NCBI GenBank assembly: GCA_035695045.1
Contig: DASSEX010000060.1
Coordinates: 1 to 30,791, forward strand
DNA length: 30,791 bases
Reading direction: 5' to 3'
DNA from: DASSKP01 sp035695045
GTDB taxonomy: Bacteria; Actinomycetota; Actinomycetes; JAFAQI01
In this document: positions 14,683 to 22,398 of the stretch, piece by piece
Numbering within the stretch: position 1 is the stretch's first letter
Layout: every line of letters starts with the position of its first letter
The notes under the pieces: generated by a model
Seen by the model: only the letters and a program-made list of their open reading frames with translations
What the model was told of the DNA's origin: nothing
The model's database searches: none
Translations under genes and position numbers: made by a program

Positions 14683-15630
14683 TCATTCGACCGCCACCTG
14701 ACGCCCGGCCCGCAGCCCACCCGGACGGACCGCGAGCACGGCGACGAGGACGGCAGGGGCGAGCGCCGCGGCCCAGCCGGGTCCCAGATGGGAGTCGAGC
14801 GCGAGCAACTGCTGCGCCACGCCGAGCACCAGCCCACCGGCCACCGCGCCGCGCGGCGAGCCCAGCCGTCCGAGGACGGCGGCGGCGGCTCCGCTGATGC
14901 CGAGCAACGCACCGTCGTCGACCGCGATGCTCTGGGCCGGCGCATGGAGAAGACCGGCGACGGCCGCGAGCAGTCCCGCCAGTGCGAACGCCGCGACGAC
15001 GGTGCGCTCGAGCGGGATTCCGCACAACGCTGCCGCGTCGACATCGTCGGCGACCGCGCGCATCGATCGGCCGAGGCGTGACCGCGTGATGAAGACGTCG
15101 GCAGCAGCAGCCACGACGAGCGCGACGCCGAGCACCGGGAAGACGCGGACCTGGAGAGAGCCGCCCCCGGGAAGTCCGAGGCTGCCGGACGACGTCAACG
15201 CGTCGAGATGGAACGGATCGGGGACGGCGTACGCCGCCGCGGGGAGCGCCAGCCCGAGCGCAGTCCGCACCACGAGGCCGGCAGTCACACCTCCGGCCAC
15301 CCAGCCGAGAAGGTCCTCCGCGCGTTGCGATCGGTCGAGGAACGGTCGCACCGTGACGGCGTAGGCGAGCACGGAAAGCGCGACGCCGGCCGCCACCGCG
15401 ACCACGACGACGGCAACCGAGCGGACCGGATCGAGGGAGATGTCGACCGGCGTCCGGCCGACGACGACGAGCACGCCGGTCAGCGCGGCAGCGACCACAA
15501 GGTCGCCGTGGGCGAGGGCGAGCACCCGGGTCAGCGACCACACCAAGGTGAAGCCCACCGCCACGAGAGCGATGACGGAACCGTCCGCGAGGCCGCTCAG
15601 CACGGCCTGCAGCAACACTCCCCCGCTCAC
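14683..15630 (-). CDS. livH: Branched-chain-amino-acid-type ABC transporter permease LivH
   Basis: Integral membrane permease, 315 aa, with about eight hydrophobic helices. The N-terminus LLQAVLSGLADGSVIALVAVGFTLVWSLTRVLALAHGDLVVAAALTG matches the LivH signature (xGLxxGxxYALxALGxxLxxxxxxxxNFAHGE). GRSMRAVADDVDAAALCGIPLERTVVAAFALAGLLAAVAGLL is the conserved EAA-type coupling loop that contacts the ATPase, and GAVAGGLVLGVAQQL is the usual C-terminal helix. GTG at 15630 starts 15 bp after the preceding lipoprotein gene. It pairs with the fused permease-ATPase and the binding protein downstream. Confidence 0.9.
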   Translation of the reverse strand: MSGGVLLQAVLSGLADGSVIALVAVGFTLVWSLTRVLALAHGDLVVAAALTGVLVVVGRTPVDISLDPVRSVAVVVVAVAAGVALSVLAYAVTVRPFLDRSQRAEDLLGWVAGGVTAGLVVRTALGLALPAAAYAVPDPFHLDALTSSGSLGLPGGGSLQVRVFPVLGVALVVAAAADVFITRSRLGRSMRAVADDVDAAALCGIPLERTVVAAFALAGLLAAVAGLLHAPAQSIAVDDGALLGISGAAAAVLGRLGSPRGAVAGGLVLGVAQQLLALDSHLGPGWAAALAPAVLVAVLAVRPGGLRAGRQVAVE

Positions 15631-15645
15631 CGGGCAGCCTTCGCG

Positions 15646-16182
15646 TCAGCCGAAGGGCAGCGGCGAGGGACTACCGGAAGGGCTTCGCGACGGGAGCAAC
15701 GGCGTGCCACCACCGGTCGACGAGTTGTTGGTGTTGACCGTTGCGAGCAGCCACAACGTGCTGCACGGCTCGGTCGCCAGCAGGCGAACGAGACCACGCG
15801 TGTTGCCGTGGACGAACGGCGCGTCGGCCTCGGTCACCTCGGCGTCACCGCGACCGAGGACATAGCCCGCCTTCGGGAACTTGCCGACGATGAACAGCAC
15901 AGCGTCGCGGAGTGACGACGGCGTCGTGAACTTCGTGATGTGCACACCGTCGGACGTGGTCGTGCTGTCGGTGATCGTCGCGTTCGACGGCTTGGGCATG
16001 TCCGCGGGCACGGCCGGCGGCCAGTGCGGCTGCTTCGGCGTGTTCGGTGTCGCGCACGGCGTCGGCGAGAACGTGTGCAGCGGAGCCTGCGCCGGAGCCG
16101 CGCCCTTCGAATTGCCACCGCAGCCGGCGACGAGCAGCGCGATGGTCAGGGCGGCGGCCAAGGCGCCTGCTCTGTGCGGCAT
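15646..16182 (-). CDS. Small secreted lipoprotein of unknown function
   Basis: A 178-residue lipoprotein without a recognised family. The signal peptide MPHRAGALAAALTIALLVAGC has lipobox LVAGC with Cys21, followed by a Gly/Ala/Pro tether and a domain with KFTTPSSLRDAVLFIVGKFPKAGYVLGRGDAEVTEADAPF and RGLVRLLATEPCSTLWLLATV. Two later cysteines could form a disulfide outside the cell. The C-terminus ends in a Ser/Pro/Gly-rich tail. It is the first gene of the transporter run (lipoprotein, livH, fused permease-ATPase, binding protein, SRAP), 15 bp from livH. An accessory role in uptake is only positional inference. ATG at 16182 gives a proper signal peptide. Confidence 0.72.
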   Translation of the reverse strand: MPHRAGALAAALTIALLVAGCGGNSKGAAPAQAPLHTFSPTPCATPNTPKQPHWPPAVPADMPKPSNATITDSTTTSDGVHITKFTTPSSLRDAVLFIVGKFPKAGYVLGRGDAEVTEADAPFVHGNTRGLVRLLATEPCSTLWLLATVNTNNSSTGGGTPLLPSRSPSGSPSPLPFG

Positions 16183-16217
16183 CGGTCCATTCTGCCCGAC
16201 CTGGGACGATGAACTGT
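16183..16217. promoter_or_regulatory. Divergent leaderless promoters of the lipoprotein gene and aroA
   Basis: On the minus strand CAGAAT (16189-16194) is six bases from the lipoprotein ATG. On the plus strand GACGAT (16205-16210) is seven bases from GTG at 16218 of aroA. Both keep the A and final T of the TANNNT element but not the first T. No Shine-Dalgarno sequence serves either gene. Confidence 0.4.
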
Positions 16218-17504
16218 GTGACCGACGCCGGGTGGACGACGCCGCGAGCCGCGGGACCGATCCGCGGTACTGTCGTCGTGCCCGGTTCGAAGTCGGTGAC
16301 CAACCGAGCACTGTTGCTGGCTGCTCTCGGGGACGGGCCGAGCCGCCTGCGCCGCCCTCTTCGCAGCCGGGACACCGAGCTCATGGCGGCGGCCTTGCGC
16401 GCGATCGGTGTCGGGGTGACTGCGTCCGACGACGGCGACTGGAGCGTCCACCCCGCTGCGCTACGTGGTCCGGCCGACATCGACGTCGGGCTGGCCGGCA
16501 CCGTGATGCGGTTCGTGCCACCGGTCGCGACCCTCGCCAGGGGTGACGTCCACTTCGACGGCGACGAGCGGGCGCGCGAGCGACCGATGCGCGTCCTGCT
16601 GGCTGCCCTGTCGGAGCTCGGCGCGGAAGTGGTCGACCAGGGGCGCGGCCGGCTGCCCTTCACCGTGGTCGGTCACGGCGGGCTGGGCGGAGGAGAGGTG
16701 CGGGTCGACGCCGGTGGATCGAGCCAGATCGTCAGCGCGCTGCTGCTGACCGGAGCTCGCTGGGACCACGGCGTGCGCGTCGTGCACGTGGGCGACCGTC
16801 CGGTGCCCAACGCTCCGCACCTTCGGATGACCGCGGAGATGCTGCGCGACCGCGGAGTCACCGTCGACGACTCCTCGGCGCGGGCGTGGGCCGTCGATCC
16901 GGGTGTCATCGCCGCACGTGACACCGCCGTCGAGCCGGACCTGTCGAGTGCCGCACCGTTTCTCGCCGCCGCGTGCGTCACCGGTGGCACAGTCGTCGTT
17001 CGCGGATGGCCGCAGTCTTCGACGCAACCCGGCGCCGCGTTGCCGGAGCTGCTCGAAGCGTTCGGTGCGACGTATCGCCGAACCGGTGAGGACCTTGCCG
17101 TCACCGGAGGTGGCTCCGTCAAGGGTGCGGATCTGGACCTGCGCGACTGCGGCGAGCTCACACCGGTGCTCGCCGCGCTGGCTGCCTGCGCCGACGGACC
17201 GTCGAAGCTGACCGGAATCGACTACCTGCGCGGTCACGAGACCGATCGCATCGCTGCTCTCGCTCGTGAGCTCACCGCGCTCGGCGCACACGTGTCGGAG
17301 CTCGATGACGGTCTGCGGATCGAGCCGGGAAAGCTGCACGGCGGCATGATGCGCACGTACGACGACCATCGCCTGGTCATGGCCGGCGCGGTGCTCGGCC
17401 TCGTCGCCCCCGGCCTGGTGCTCGACGACGCGGCAACGGTCGCGAAGACCTACCCGGCGTTCGTGGACGACTGGACGGCGCTGGTCACCGGGAGCCGGCC
17501 CTGA
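16218..17504 (+). CDS. aroA: 5-enolpyruvylshikimate-3-phosphate synthase
   Basis: Shikimate pathway enzyme that transfers the enolpyruvyl group of phosphoenolpyruvate to shikimate 3-phosphate; cytosolic, 428 aa. Visible motifs in order: VVPGSKSVTNRALLLAAL (K25 binds both substrates), GLAGTVMRFVPPVA (actinobacterial form of the GNAGTAMR loop), GDERARERPMRVLL, GGSSQIVSALLL, PDLSSAAPFLAAAC, GHETDRIAALARELTALG and the C-terminal MRTYDDHRLVMAGAVLGL. GTG at 16218 is preferred because of the GACGAT element seven bases upstream; an in-frame ATG at 16209 is the alternative. It overlaps rsgA by four bases. Confidence 0.95.
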   Translation: MTDAGWTTPRAAGPIRGTVVVPGSKSVTNRALLLAALGDGPSRLRRPLRSRDTELMAAALRAIGVGVTASDDGDWSVHPAALRGPADIDVGLAGTVMRFVPPVATLARGDVHFDGDERARERPMRVLLAALSELGAEVVDQGRGRLPFTVVGHGGLGGGEVRVDAGGSSQIVSALLLTGARWDHGVRVVHVGDRPVPNAPHLRMTAEMLRDRGVTVDDSSARAWAVDPGVIAARDTAVEPDLSSAAPFLAAACVTGGTVVVRGWPQSSTQPGAALPELLEAFGATYRRTGEDLAVTGGGSVKGADLDLRDCGELTPVLAALAACADGPSKLTGIDYLRGHETDRIAALARELTALGAHVSELDDGLRIEPGKLHGGMMRTYDDHRLVMAGAVLGLVAPGLVLDDAATVAKTYPAFVDDWTALVTGSRP

Positions 17505-18487
17505 GCCCGCGGTCACGCGACGAGGAGGACCTGCACGGCCGGCCGGGCCGGGGGTCCCGCCCACGCAGCCGGCTGCGGCCTCGGCACGAGGACGCGAGCG
17601 CTGCCCGCGTCGTCACCGTGGACCGCGGTCGGTACGCCTGCCTGCTCGACGACGGCACCCAGATCGTCGCGATGCGCGCCCGCGAGCTCGGCCGGCGCGG
17701 GGTCGTCGTCGGCGACGAGGTGGCGGTCGTCGGAGACATGACGGGCGGACCTGACGCGCTGGCTCGCATCGTCCGCGTCGAGGAACGTCGATCTGTGCTT
17801 CGTCGTACCGCTGACGACGATGACCCGGTCGAGCGGGTGCTGGTCGCCAACGCCGATCTCATGGTCGTCGTGTGTGCGGTCGTCGACCCCCCACCACAGC
17901 CTCGGCTCGTCGACCGCTGCCTGGTTGCGGCGTGTGACGCCGGTGTCGAGCCTCTGCTGTGCGTCACGAAGGTCGACCTGGCGTCGCCGGAGGCGCTGGT
18001 GGCACGCTTCTCCGCTGTCGACGTACCGGTCGTGCTGACCGGCAGCAAGAAGCGGGACGACGTGCTCGATGACCTTCACCCCCGGTTGTCCGGCCGGGTG
18101 TCGGTGTTCGTCGGGACATCAGGAGTCGGCAAGTCGACGTTGGTCAACGCGCTGGTGCCGGACGCGACGCAACGCATCGGCGCTGTCAGCACGGCAACCG
18201 GCAAAGGCGTGCACACCACGACAGCGGCTGTCGCGCTGCCCTTGCCGGGAGGCGGTTGGGTCGTGGACACGCCGGGCGTGCGTTCGTTCGGGCTGGCCCA
18301 CGTCGATCGCGACCGGCTGGTGTCGTGCTTCCCGGATCTCGTCGGTGGGACTGCGGAGTGCCCGGGCGACTGCGACCACCTCGATCCTGACGTGTGCTGT
18401 CTGGACGAATGGGTGGCGTCGGGCCATGCCGCTGCGGATCGTCTCGACTCGCTGCGGCGACTGCTCGTGTCCCGCTCGACCGAGTGA
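17501..18487 (+). CDS. rsgA: Ribosome small-subunit maturation GTPase RsgA, apparent CTG start
   Basis: Circularly permuted GTPase that checks late 30S subunit assembly. From a CTG at 17501 it is 328 aa. The N-terminal part reads SPRSRDEEDLHGRPGRGSRP, then RPRHEDASAARVVTVDRGRYACLL, which matches the conserved actinobacterial RsgA N-terminus (DEDDVRxRP ... RPRTxxRPxHEDA ... VDRGR); the OB fold follows. Then come ANADLMVVVCAVVDPP, TKVD (156-159), P-loop GTSGVGKST (205-213), T-rich switch KGVHTTTA and DTPGV (256-260), in permuted order, and the zinc cluster ECPGDCDHLDPDVCCLDEW. No ATG, GTG or TTG occurs in frame before GTG at 17618, which would cut off the conserved N-terminus. CTG overlaps the aroA stop as CTGA, so coupled initiation is likely. 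Confidence 0.9.
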   Translation: MSPRSRDEEDLHGRPGRGSRPRSRLRPRHEDASAARVVTVDRGRYACLLDDGTQIVAMRARELGRRGVVVGDEVAVVGDMTGGPDALARIVRVEERRSVLRRTADDDDPVERVLVANADLMVVVCAVVDPPPQPRLVDRCLVAACDAGVEPLLCVTKVDLASPEALVARFSAVDVPVVLTGSKKRDDVLDDLHPRLSGRVSVFVGTSGVGKSTLVNALVPDATQRIGAVSTATGKGVHTTTAAVALPLPGGGWVVDTPGVRSFGLAHVDRDRLVSCFPDLVGGTAECPGDCDHLDPDVCCLDEWVASGHAAADRLDSLRRLLVSRSTE

Positions 18488-18493
18488 ACGGCG

Positions 18494-19042
18494 TCAGACG
18501 TCGACAGAACCGCCGCTGCGCCAGTAGACGTTGTTCTGGCGCGTGAGAAAGCCCTCGTCGACGAGGTAGCGGCGAAGCGCAGAGGTGTCGGGATGGAACG
18601 CCCGCAGGAAGGCGTTGACCTCACGCTCCGGATAGCGAACGCCGATGTCGAACACCCGGCAGATGTGGTCGAGCACGACGAGACGCTTGCTGTGCTGCGT
18701 GGGGATCTGAGTCAACCGTCCGCCGCGCAAGAAGGTACGGAGAACACTCGCGGTGTCGCGGTCGACGTCGCCGACGTCGTCCGGCTCGTCGCGCGGCCTC
18801 GCGTCGCGCGCGATCTCCTTCAACCGACCGACGTCGAACCCCCACCCGTTGTCGCCGTGCGACACGAGCCCGGCGGCCTCGAGCCTCGTCAGCGCCTCGA
18901 GCACGCGCCGCTTTGCCAGCCCCGTCGCCGCTGCAACGTCGTCCGTCGCCGAACTGCCCAGGATGACCGCGGCAGCGACACTGATCCGCTGCTCGTCGGC
19001 GAGGACAGCAAGTGCGTCCAGCGCGTCCTGGACATCGGCCAC
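18494..19042 (-). CDS. DUF2087 protein with N-terminal winged helix
   Basis: A 182-residue probable DNA-binding protein. Residues about 1-65 form an ArsR/MarR-like helix-turn-helix (ISVAAAVILGSSATDDVAAATGLAKRRVLEALTRLEAAGLV). Residues about 100-176 match DUF2087 (LTQIPTQHSKRLVVLDHICRVFD ... YPEREVNAFLRAFHPDTSALRRYLVDEGFLTRQNNVYWR), a domain with the typical RKRLVVL-like and LRRYLVDEGxLxR blocks. Targets and ligand are unknown. GTG at 19042 is preceded by GAGAAT six bases upstream, again a leaderless geometry, though GGGGAG nearby could also serve as a ribosome site. Convergent with rsgA. Confidence 0.8.
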   Translation of the reverse strand: MADVQDALDALAVLADEQRISVAAAVILGSSATDDVAAATGLAKRRVLEALTRLEAAGLVSHGDNGWGFDVGRLKEIARDARPRDEPDDVGDVDRDTASVLRTFLRGGRLTQIPTQHSKRLVVLDHICRVFDIGVRYPEREVNAFLRAFHPDTSALRRYLVDEGFLTRQNNVYWRSGGSVDV

Positions 19043-19264
19043 GTCGGAATTCTCCCCGACGAACGGAGCGGGCCGCCTGACCCGGCCACGGGGGTAACCG
19101 AGTCAGACGGCTGACCCCTTGCTATGCCGGACCCAGGGCGGGCGCAAGAGGCGAAAGACACAGACCCAGCGCCTTGTCGGCACATACCCATGCTTGCCAC
19201 TGCAAGCGAACGACCGACACCAGCACCTGATGCCGCCTCCAGTTGCAGTGACATCATCGGAAGC
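19043..19264. other. Non-coding gap between divergent genes
   Basis: No supported gene. It must hold the promoters of the DUF2087 gene and the DUF695-like gene. A perfect 6-bp hairpin (GCTTGC / GCAAGC around CACT, 19192-19207) is present, but no clear operator is seen. Base use is less GC-extreme than in flanking genes. Confidence 0.4.
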
Positions 19265-19735
19265 ATGGCCATCTTTCGCCGTAAGAGCGCGGCAGCCGAA
19301 GCCGGACCTCCGCTCGACACAGACGGCGAATGGGCGCTCGGAGAGGGCGAGATCAACGGCAGACCCTTGATTGCCCGCTGGGACGTCGAAGCGAAGCGGA
19401 ACTGCCCGGACAGGTCGCGGCCCGTCAAGGTGACTGTTGGCGTCCAATGCGCGGAGACACGTCCTGACGGGCTCCCGGCAGGGCAAGACCTGGAGCTGCT
19501 GGAGGCCATGGAACAGGCGATGTTCGACGAGCTTCCCTCCCTGGCGGGGTCCCAGCCCGTCCTTGTGGTCACGAACAACGGGATGCGCGAATGGATCATC
19601 TACGCGAGCAGCCACGAGTGGCTTGAGTCGTGGGCTCCCGGGTTCCGAACGCGCTTCATGCGGGGTCGTCCGGGCAAGATCGACGCCGTTCGCGATGCTG
19701 ACTGGCAAACGTTCAAGGAGTGGACGACGCCCTAG
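19265..19735 (+). CDS. DUF695-like protein
   Basis: A 156-residue cytosolic protein that resembles the DUF695 family: an N-terminal strand region (GEGEINGRPLIARWDVEAK), the ... RPDGLPAGQDLELLEAMEQAMFDEL block and VLVVTNNGMREWIIYASSHEWLESW, which correspond to the family's DGLP, ExLxxLExxL and TxxGxREFxxY patterns. The biochemical role of this family is not established. ATG at 19265 is selected; the frame stays open to 19124 but the added part is low-complexity Pro/Ala and unlike the family. Codon choice is less GC-biased than in neighbouring core genes, which fits more recent acquisition. Convergent with the peptidase-E-like gene, 28 bp apart. Confidence 0.6.
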   Translation: MAIFRRKSAAAEAGPPLDTDGEWALGEGEINGRPLIARWDVEAKRNCPDRSRPVKVTVGVQCAETRPDGLPAGQDLELLEAMEQAMFDELPSLAGSQPVLVVTNNGMREWIIYASSHEWLESWAPGFRTRFMRGRPGKIDAVRDADWQTFKEWTTP

Positions 19736-19763
19736 GACGGTCGGCACTCGCGTATGGGCGGAT

Positions 19764-20426
19764 CTACGACGGGAAGCGCTTCCACTGTCCTTCGGACACG
19801 ACTTCCACGGTGCCGTCGGCCACGACGATTGCCGTTTGGTCGTCGATTGCGTATGCCGCGGCTGCTATTTCGGCTGCCCATCGTTCCGCCTCGGCCATCG
19901 TGTTGGAGGGAAAGACGTCAAGGTGCGGAAAGATCGAGAAATCGACGACGCCGAGGGTCCTGTCGTCGGGCGCGGCCGGCCACTCCACGAAGTCAGAACC
20001 GATCCTGGGCGTCATCACCATGCTCCCGGCGCTCACTCCCACCCACACCGACTCCGGCACTGACGGGAGGAGGTCCGCCAGTCCGGACCGCCGCATCCAG
20101 TGGCACAGATACGTCGCATCGCCGCCGTCCACCAACAGCGCATCGGCCTCTCGCACCCAGGGAACCCATCGCTCCGGGTCGATCGTGGGCACGGCGGTGA
20201 GCTCGAGGACGCCGAGCGACTTCCACCCCAGCGACGTCATGCCACCCGATGGCGGGACACCGCTGACGAAGCCACGCACGGAAGTCGGCCCACACATCGG
20301 ATGACCCCATTGCGCTGTCGGAATGCACAGCGCCGTCGACTCGGAGATCGGCTTGCCCAACAGGTTCACCAAGCCATCGCGGATGCTCCGGTTCGTGACA
20401 CCCCCGGAGGTCAGAAGGAGCTTCAG
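19764..20426 (-). CDS. Peptidase E-like (family S51) protein, apparent CTG start
   Basis: Serine hydrolase of family S51, which in its characterised member (Salmonella PepE) cleaves Asp-Xaa dipeptides. The N-terminus KLLLTSGGVTNRSIRDGLVNLLGKPISES is the family start. LVDGGDATYLCHWM corresponds to the GGGNTxxL loop, and GVSAGSMVM is the nucleophile elbow with its serine. A histidine follows in FSIFPHLDVFP. No ATG or GTG lies in frame upstream; CTG at 20426, five bases after GGGAGG, directly precedes KLLLTS. Starting at GTG 20372 would delete the first conserved strand. Length from CTG is 220 aa, normal. The substrate is unproven, since cyanophycinase-like relatives share the fold. Confidence 0.8.
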   Translation of the reverse strand: MKLLLTSGGVTNRSIRDGLVNLLGKPISESTALCIPTAQWGHPMCGPTSVRGFVSGVPPSGGMTSLGWKSLGVLELTAVPTIDPERWVPWVREADALLVDGGDATYLCHWMRRSGLADLLPSVPESVWVGVSAGSMVMTPRIGSDFVEWPAAPDDRTLGVVDFSIFPHLDVFPSNTMAEAERWAAEIAAAAYAIDDQTAIVVADGTVEVVSEGQWKRFPS

Positions 20427-20711
20427 GATCCCTCCCGGATCAGGCGAATGCGGTTGGTATTCAGACGCGTCGCCCCGGGCGAAATCATCGGCACCGACGG
20501 AGAGTGATCAAGAACGGCAATTCCTCGGCGTGCATTCAGTCGGCACCTTGCTGTTCCACCCGGTCGATCGGTGTTCATGCGACCGGGCAGGACAGCAATG
20601 CTCGAGCACCAGCGGTGCGCGAGCGGCGGCGGCCAGACCTACAGCTTCTCCCCCTACGACTACCGCCTCGGCTCCTGACGTCGGCGACAAGCGTTGTGGC
20701 GAGATCGGCGC
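20427..20711. other. Intergenic stretch without a supported gene
   Basis: Between the peptidase-E-like start and the end of the ferritin-like gene. Open frames are short and unlike known families. A 26-codon ATG frame at 20598-20678 (ends YDYRLGS) has a weak AGGAC upstream but no recognised homologue. The ribosome site of the peptidase-E-like gene lies at its left edge. Confidence 0.4.
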
Positions 20712-21815
20712 CTAGCTGCTGGCGCCGATGGCGATCGCCTCGTCGACCTCGGCGGCGCGCTGCGCGAACTCGCGCTTCTCACGGTCGATCTGCTCGGCGT
20801 AGTCCTCGTCGGCCTTCATCAGCTCGTCGAGGTTGAAGCCCGCCATGTCGAGGACGCCCATCTCGGCGTAGCACTTCTGCACCTTCTCGCCCCACAGGCC
20901 GATGTCCTTCACGCACGGCACGATGCGGCTGAACAGGTGCGAGCGGAACATCTTCTGGACGTCGGAGTTCTCCGAGATCTCCAGGCACTCGTCGACCGGC
21001 AGGTCGAGCGTCTCGTAGACCTCGCGGCCGAGGAACCGGTTGCGCATCAGCCAGCAGCCCTCGACGGTGAACTCCTCGCGCTCCTCGCGCTCCTTCGAGG
21101 TCAGCTCCTTGTAGTAGTCGCGCAGTGCCATCCGCCCGAACGCGACGTGCCGCGCCTCGTCCTGCATGACGTAGGCGAGCAGCTGCTTCGCGAGCGGGTT
21201 GGTCGCCATGTCGCGGAACACCCCGAACGCCGCCAGCGCGAGACCCTCGATGAGGACCTGCATGCCGAGGTAGGCGTAGTCCCACTCCTTCTTGTTCAAC
21301 GACTCCTGGAGCAGCGCGGCCAGGTCGTCGTTGACCGGCATCATCAGGTCGACCTTGTCCTGCAGGAACTTCGCGAACGTCTCGACGTGGCGCGCCTCGT
21401 CCATCGTCTGCGTCGCGGCGTAGAACTTCGAGTCGAGGTCGGGAACGGTCTCGACGATGCGGGCCGACACGACCATCGCGCCCTGCTCACCGTGCAGGAA
21501 CTGGCTCCAGGTCCACGCGGCCTGGTGATGCGAGAAGTTGTCCTTCTCCTCCTGCGACATCTTCTCGTAGAAGTCGACGCCGCGGAACGGGTTGAACTCC
21601 TCCGGCAGGCCGATCGGGTTGTGCTTCTCGACGGGCAGCGACCAGTCGATGCGCTTGGTCGAGTCCCACTGCTTGTCCTTGCCCTTCTGGTACAGGTTCA
21701 GCAGCCGCTCGCGACCGTCGTCGTACTCCCACGTGAACTGCGTCGGGCTGTTGACGCCGACCGTCCAACGCTCGTTGACGTCGACCGGAGTGGCGTACTT
21801 GTCGGCGCTGCTCAT
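20712..21815 (-). CDS. Ferritin-like diiron protein (R2/AurF-type carboxylate-bridged site)
   Basis: A 367-residue, probably cytosolic diiron enzyme. The metal ligands form two symmetric sets: E110 (FLHGEQG), E140 and H143 (TMDEARHVETF), then E190 (VLIEGLA), E220 and H223 (MQDEARHVAFG), with 30 residues between first and second ligand in each half, the geometry of R2-like four-helix-bundle oxygenases and N-oxygenases. The 80-residue N-terminal extension and the C-terminal helices (FRSHLFSRIVPCVKDIGLWG) are outside the core. The ATG overlaps the TetR stop (ATGA) with GAGAGG about 7 nt upstream, so both are made from one mRNA. The substrate is unknown; O2-dependent hydroxylation, desaturation or N-oxidation are family possibilities. 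Confidence 0.82.
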   Translation of the reverse strand: MSSADKYATPVDVNERWTVGVNSPTQFTWEYDDGRERLLNLYQKGKDKQWDSTKRIDWSLPVEKHNPIGLPEEFNPFRGVDFYEKMSQEEKDNFSHHQAAWTWSQFLHGEQGAMVVSARIVETVPDLDSKFYAATQTMDEARHVETFAKFLQDKVDLMMPVNDDLAALLQESLNKKEWDYAYLGMQVLIEGLALAAFGVFRDMATNPLAKQLLAYVMQDEARHVAFGRMALRDYYKELTSKEREEREEFTVEGCWLMRNRFLGREVYETLDLPVDECLEISENSDVQKMFRSHLFSRIVPCVKDIGLWGEKVQKCYAEMGVLDMAGFNLDELMKADEDYAEQIDREKREFAQRAAEVDEAIAIGASS

Positions 21816-22390
21816 GCGATTTCCTCTCGAAGGAACGTTCGTGCGAGGTCGGACATGCGTTGCGCGACGACCTCGGCGGGGACGTCGGCGGGGACGGTGA
21901 GGTAGGAGATCGTCAGCCGGACGATCGTCTCCGCGGCGGTGCGAATGGCATCCCGCGGAAGGTCGGGCCAGTGCGTCGAGTAGTAGTTCTCGAACGACGT
22001 CCGTGCGGCAACGAGTGCCGGCTCACCGCGGCTGGTGAGGAACGACAGCAGGCCGCTCGTGTCGTCGGTGAGGGCCGCCTTCAACAGCGGGTTGTCGGCG
22101 GCGCGCTGCAGTGTGTAGAGCGCCGCGGCGCCGACGGCCTGGATCGGGTCGTCGGGGTGGGCCTCGTCGAGCGATCGCTCGGTGCCCTCGATGAACCGCT
22201 GGATCTCACGCATCGCCATCGCCTGCGCAAGCGCGTCCTTCGACCCGAACTCGTTGTAGAGCGTCTGGCGGCTCACCCCTGCTGCCGTCGCGACGTCGGC
22301 CATCCGCGTGCGCGCCCAGTCGCCGCTGACCGCAGCGTCGTAGGCGGCGTCCAGGAGGGCGTCGCGGGTCGAGACGGAGGAGACCGGCAT
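21812..22390 (-). CDS. TetR-family transcriptional regulator
   Basis: One-component repressor, 192 aa. The N-terminal helix-turn-helix is clear: TRDALLDAAYDAAVSGDWARTRMADVATAAGVSRQTLYNEFGSKDALAQA (residues about 8-58), with SRQTLYNEFGSK as the TetR recognition signature. The rest is an alpha-helical ligand domain with no recognised effector. The gene precedes and overlaps the diiron protein gene, so the TetR most likely controls that operon. A TTGACA-17-AAGACT promoter lies directly upstream and contains an inverted repeat in its spacer, the expected place for autorepression. It is divergent from hisN. Confidence 0.92.
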   Translation of the reverse strand: MPVSSVSTRDALLDAAYDAAVSGDWARTRMADVATAAGVSRQTLYNEFGSKDALAQAMAMREIQRFIEGTERSLDEAHPDDPIQAVGAAALYTLQRAADNPLLKAALTDDTSGLLSFLTSRGEPALVAARTSFENYYSTHWPDLPRDAIRTAAETIVRLTISYLTVPADVPAEVVAQRMSDLARTFLREEIA

Positions 22391-22398
22391 TGCCCGGC

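Noticed and set aside
13158..14897. Plus-strand open frame of 579 codons
   Set aside because: Antisense shadow of the fused permease-ATPase, which has clear motifs.
14673..15044. Upstream extension of the permease-ATPase frame
   Set aside because: Overlaps livH; Arg/Ser-rich and unlike LivM, whose normal N-terminus begins at GTG 14672.
19192..19207. 6-bp hairpin GCTTGC/GCAAGC
   Set aside because: Too short, not followed by a T-run and not at a gene end; could occur by chance.
20598..20678. 26-codon frame ending YDYRLGS with weak AGGAC upstream
   Set aside because: The composition looks protein-like, but there is no recognised homologue, only a weak ribosome site, and no neighbour that would support a peptide system.
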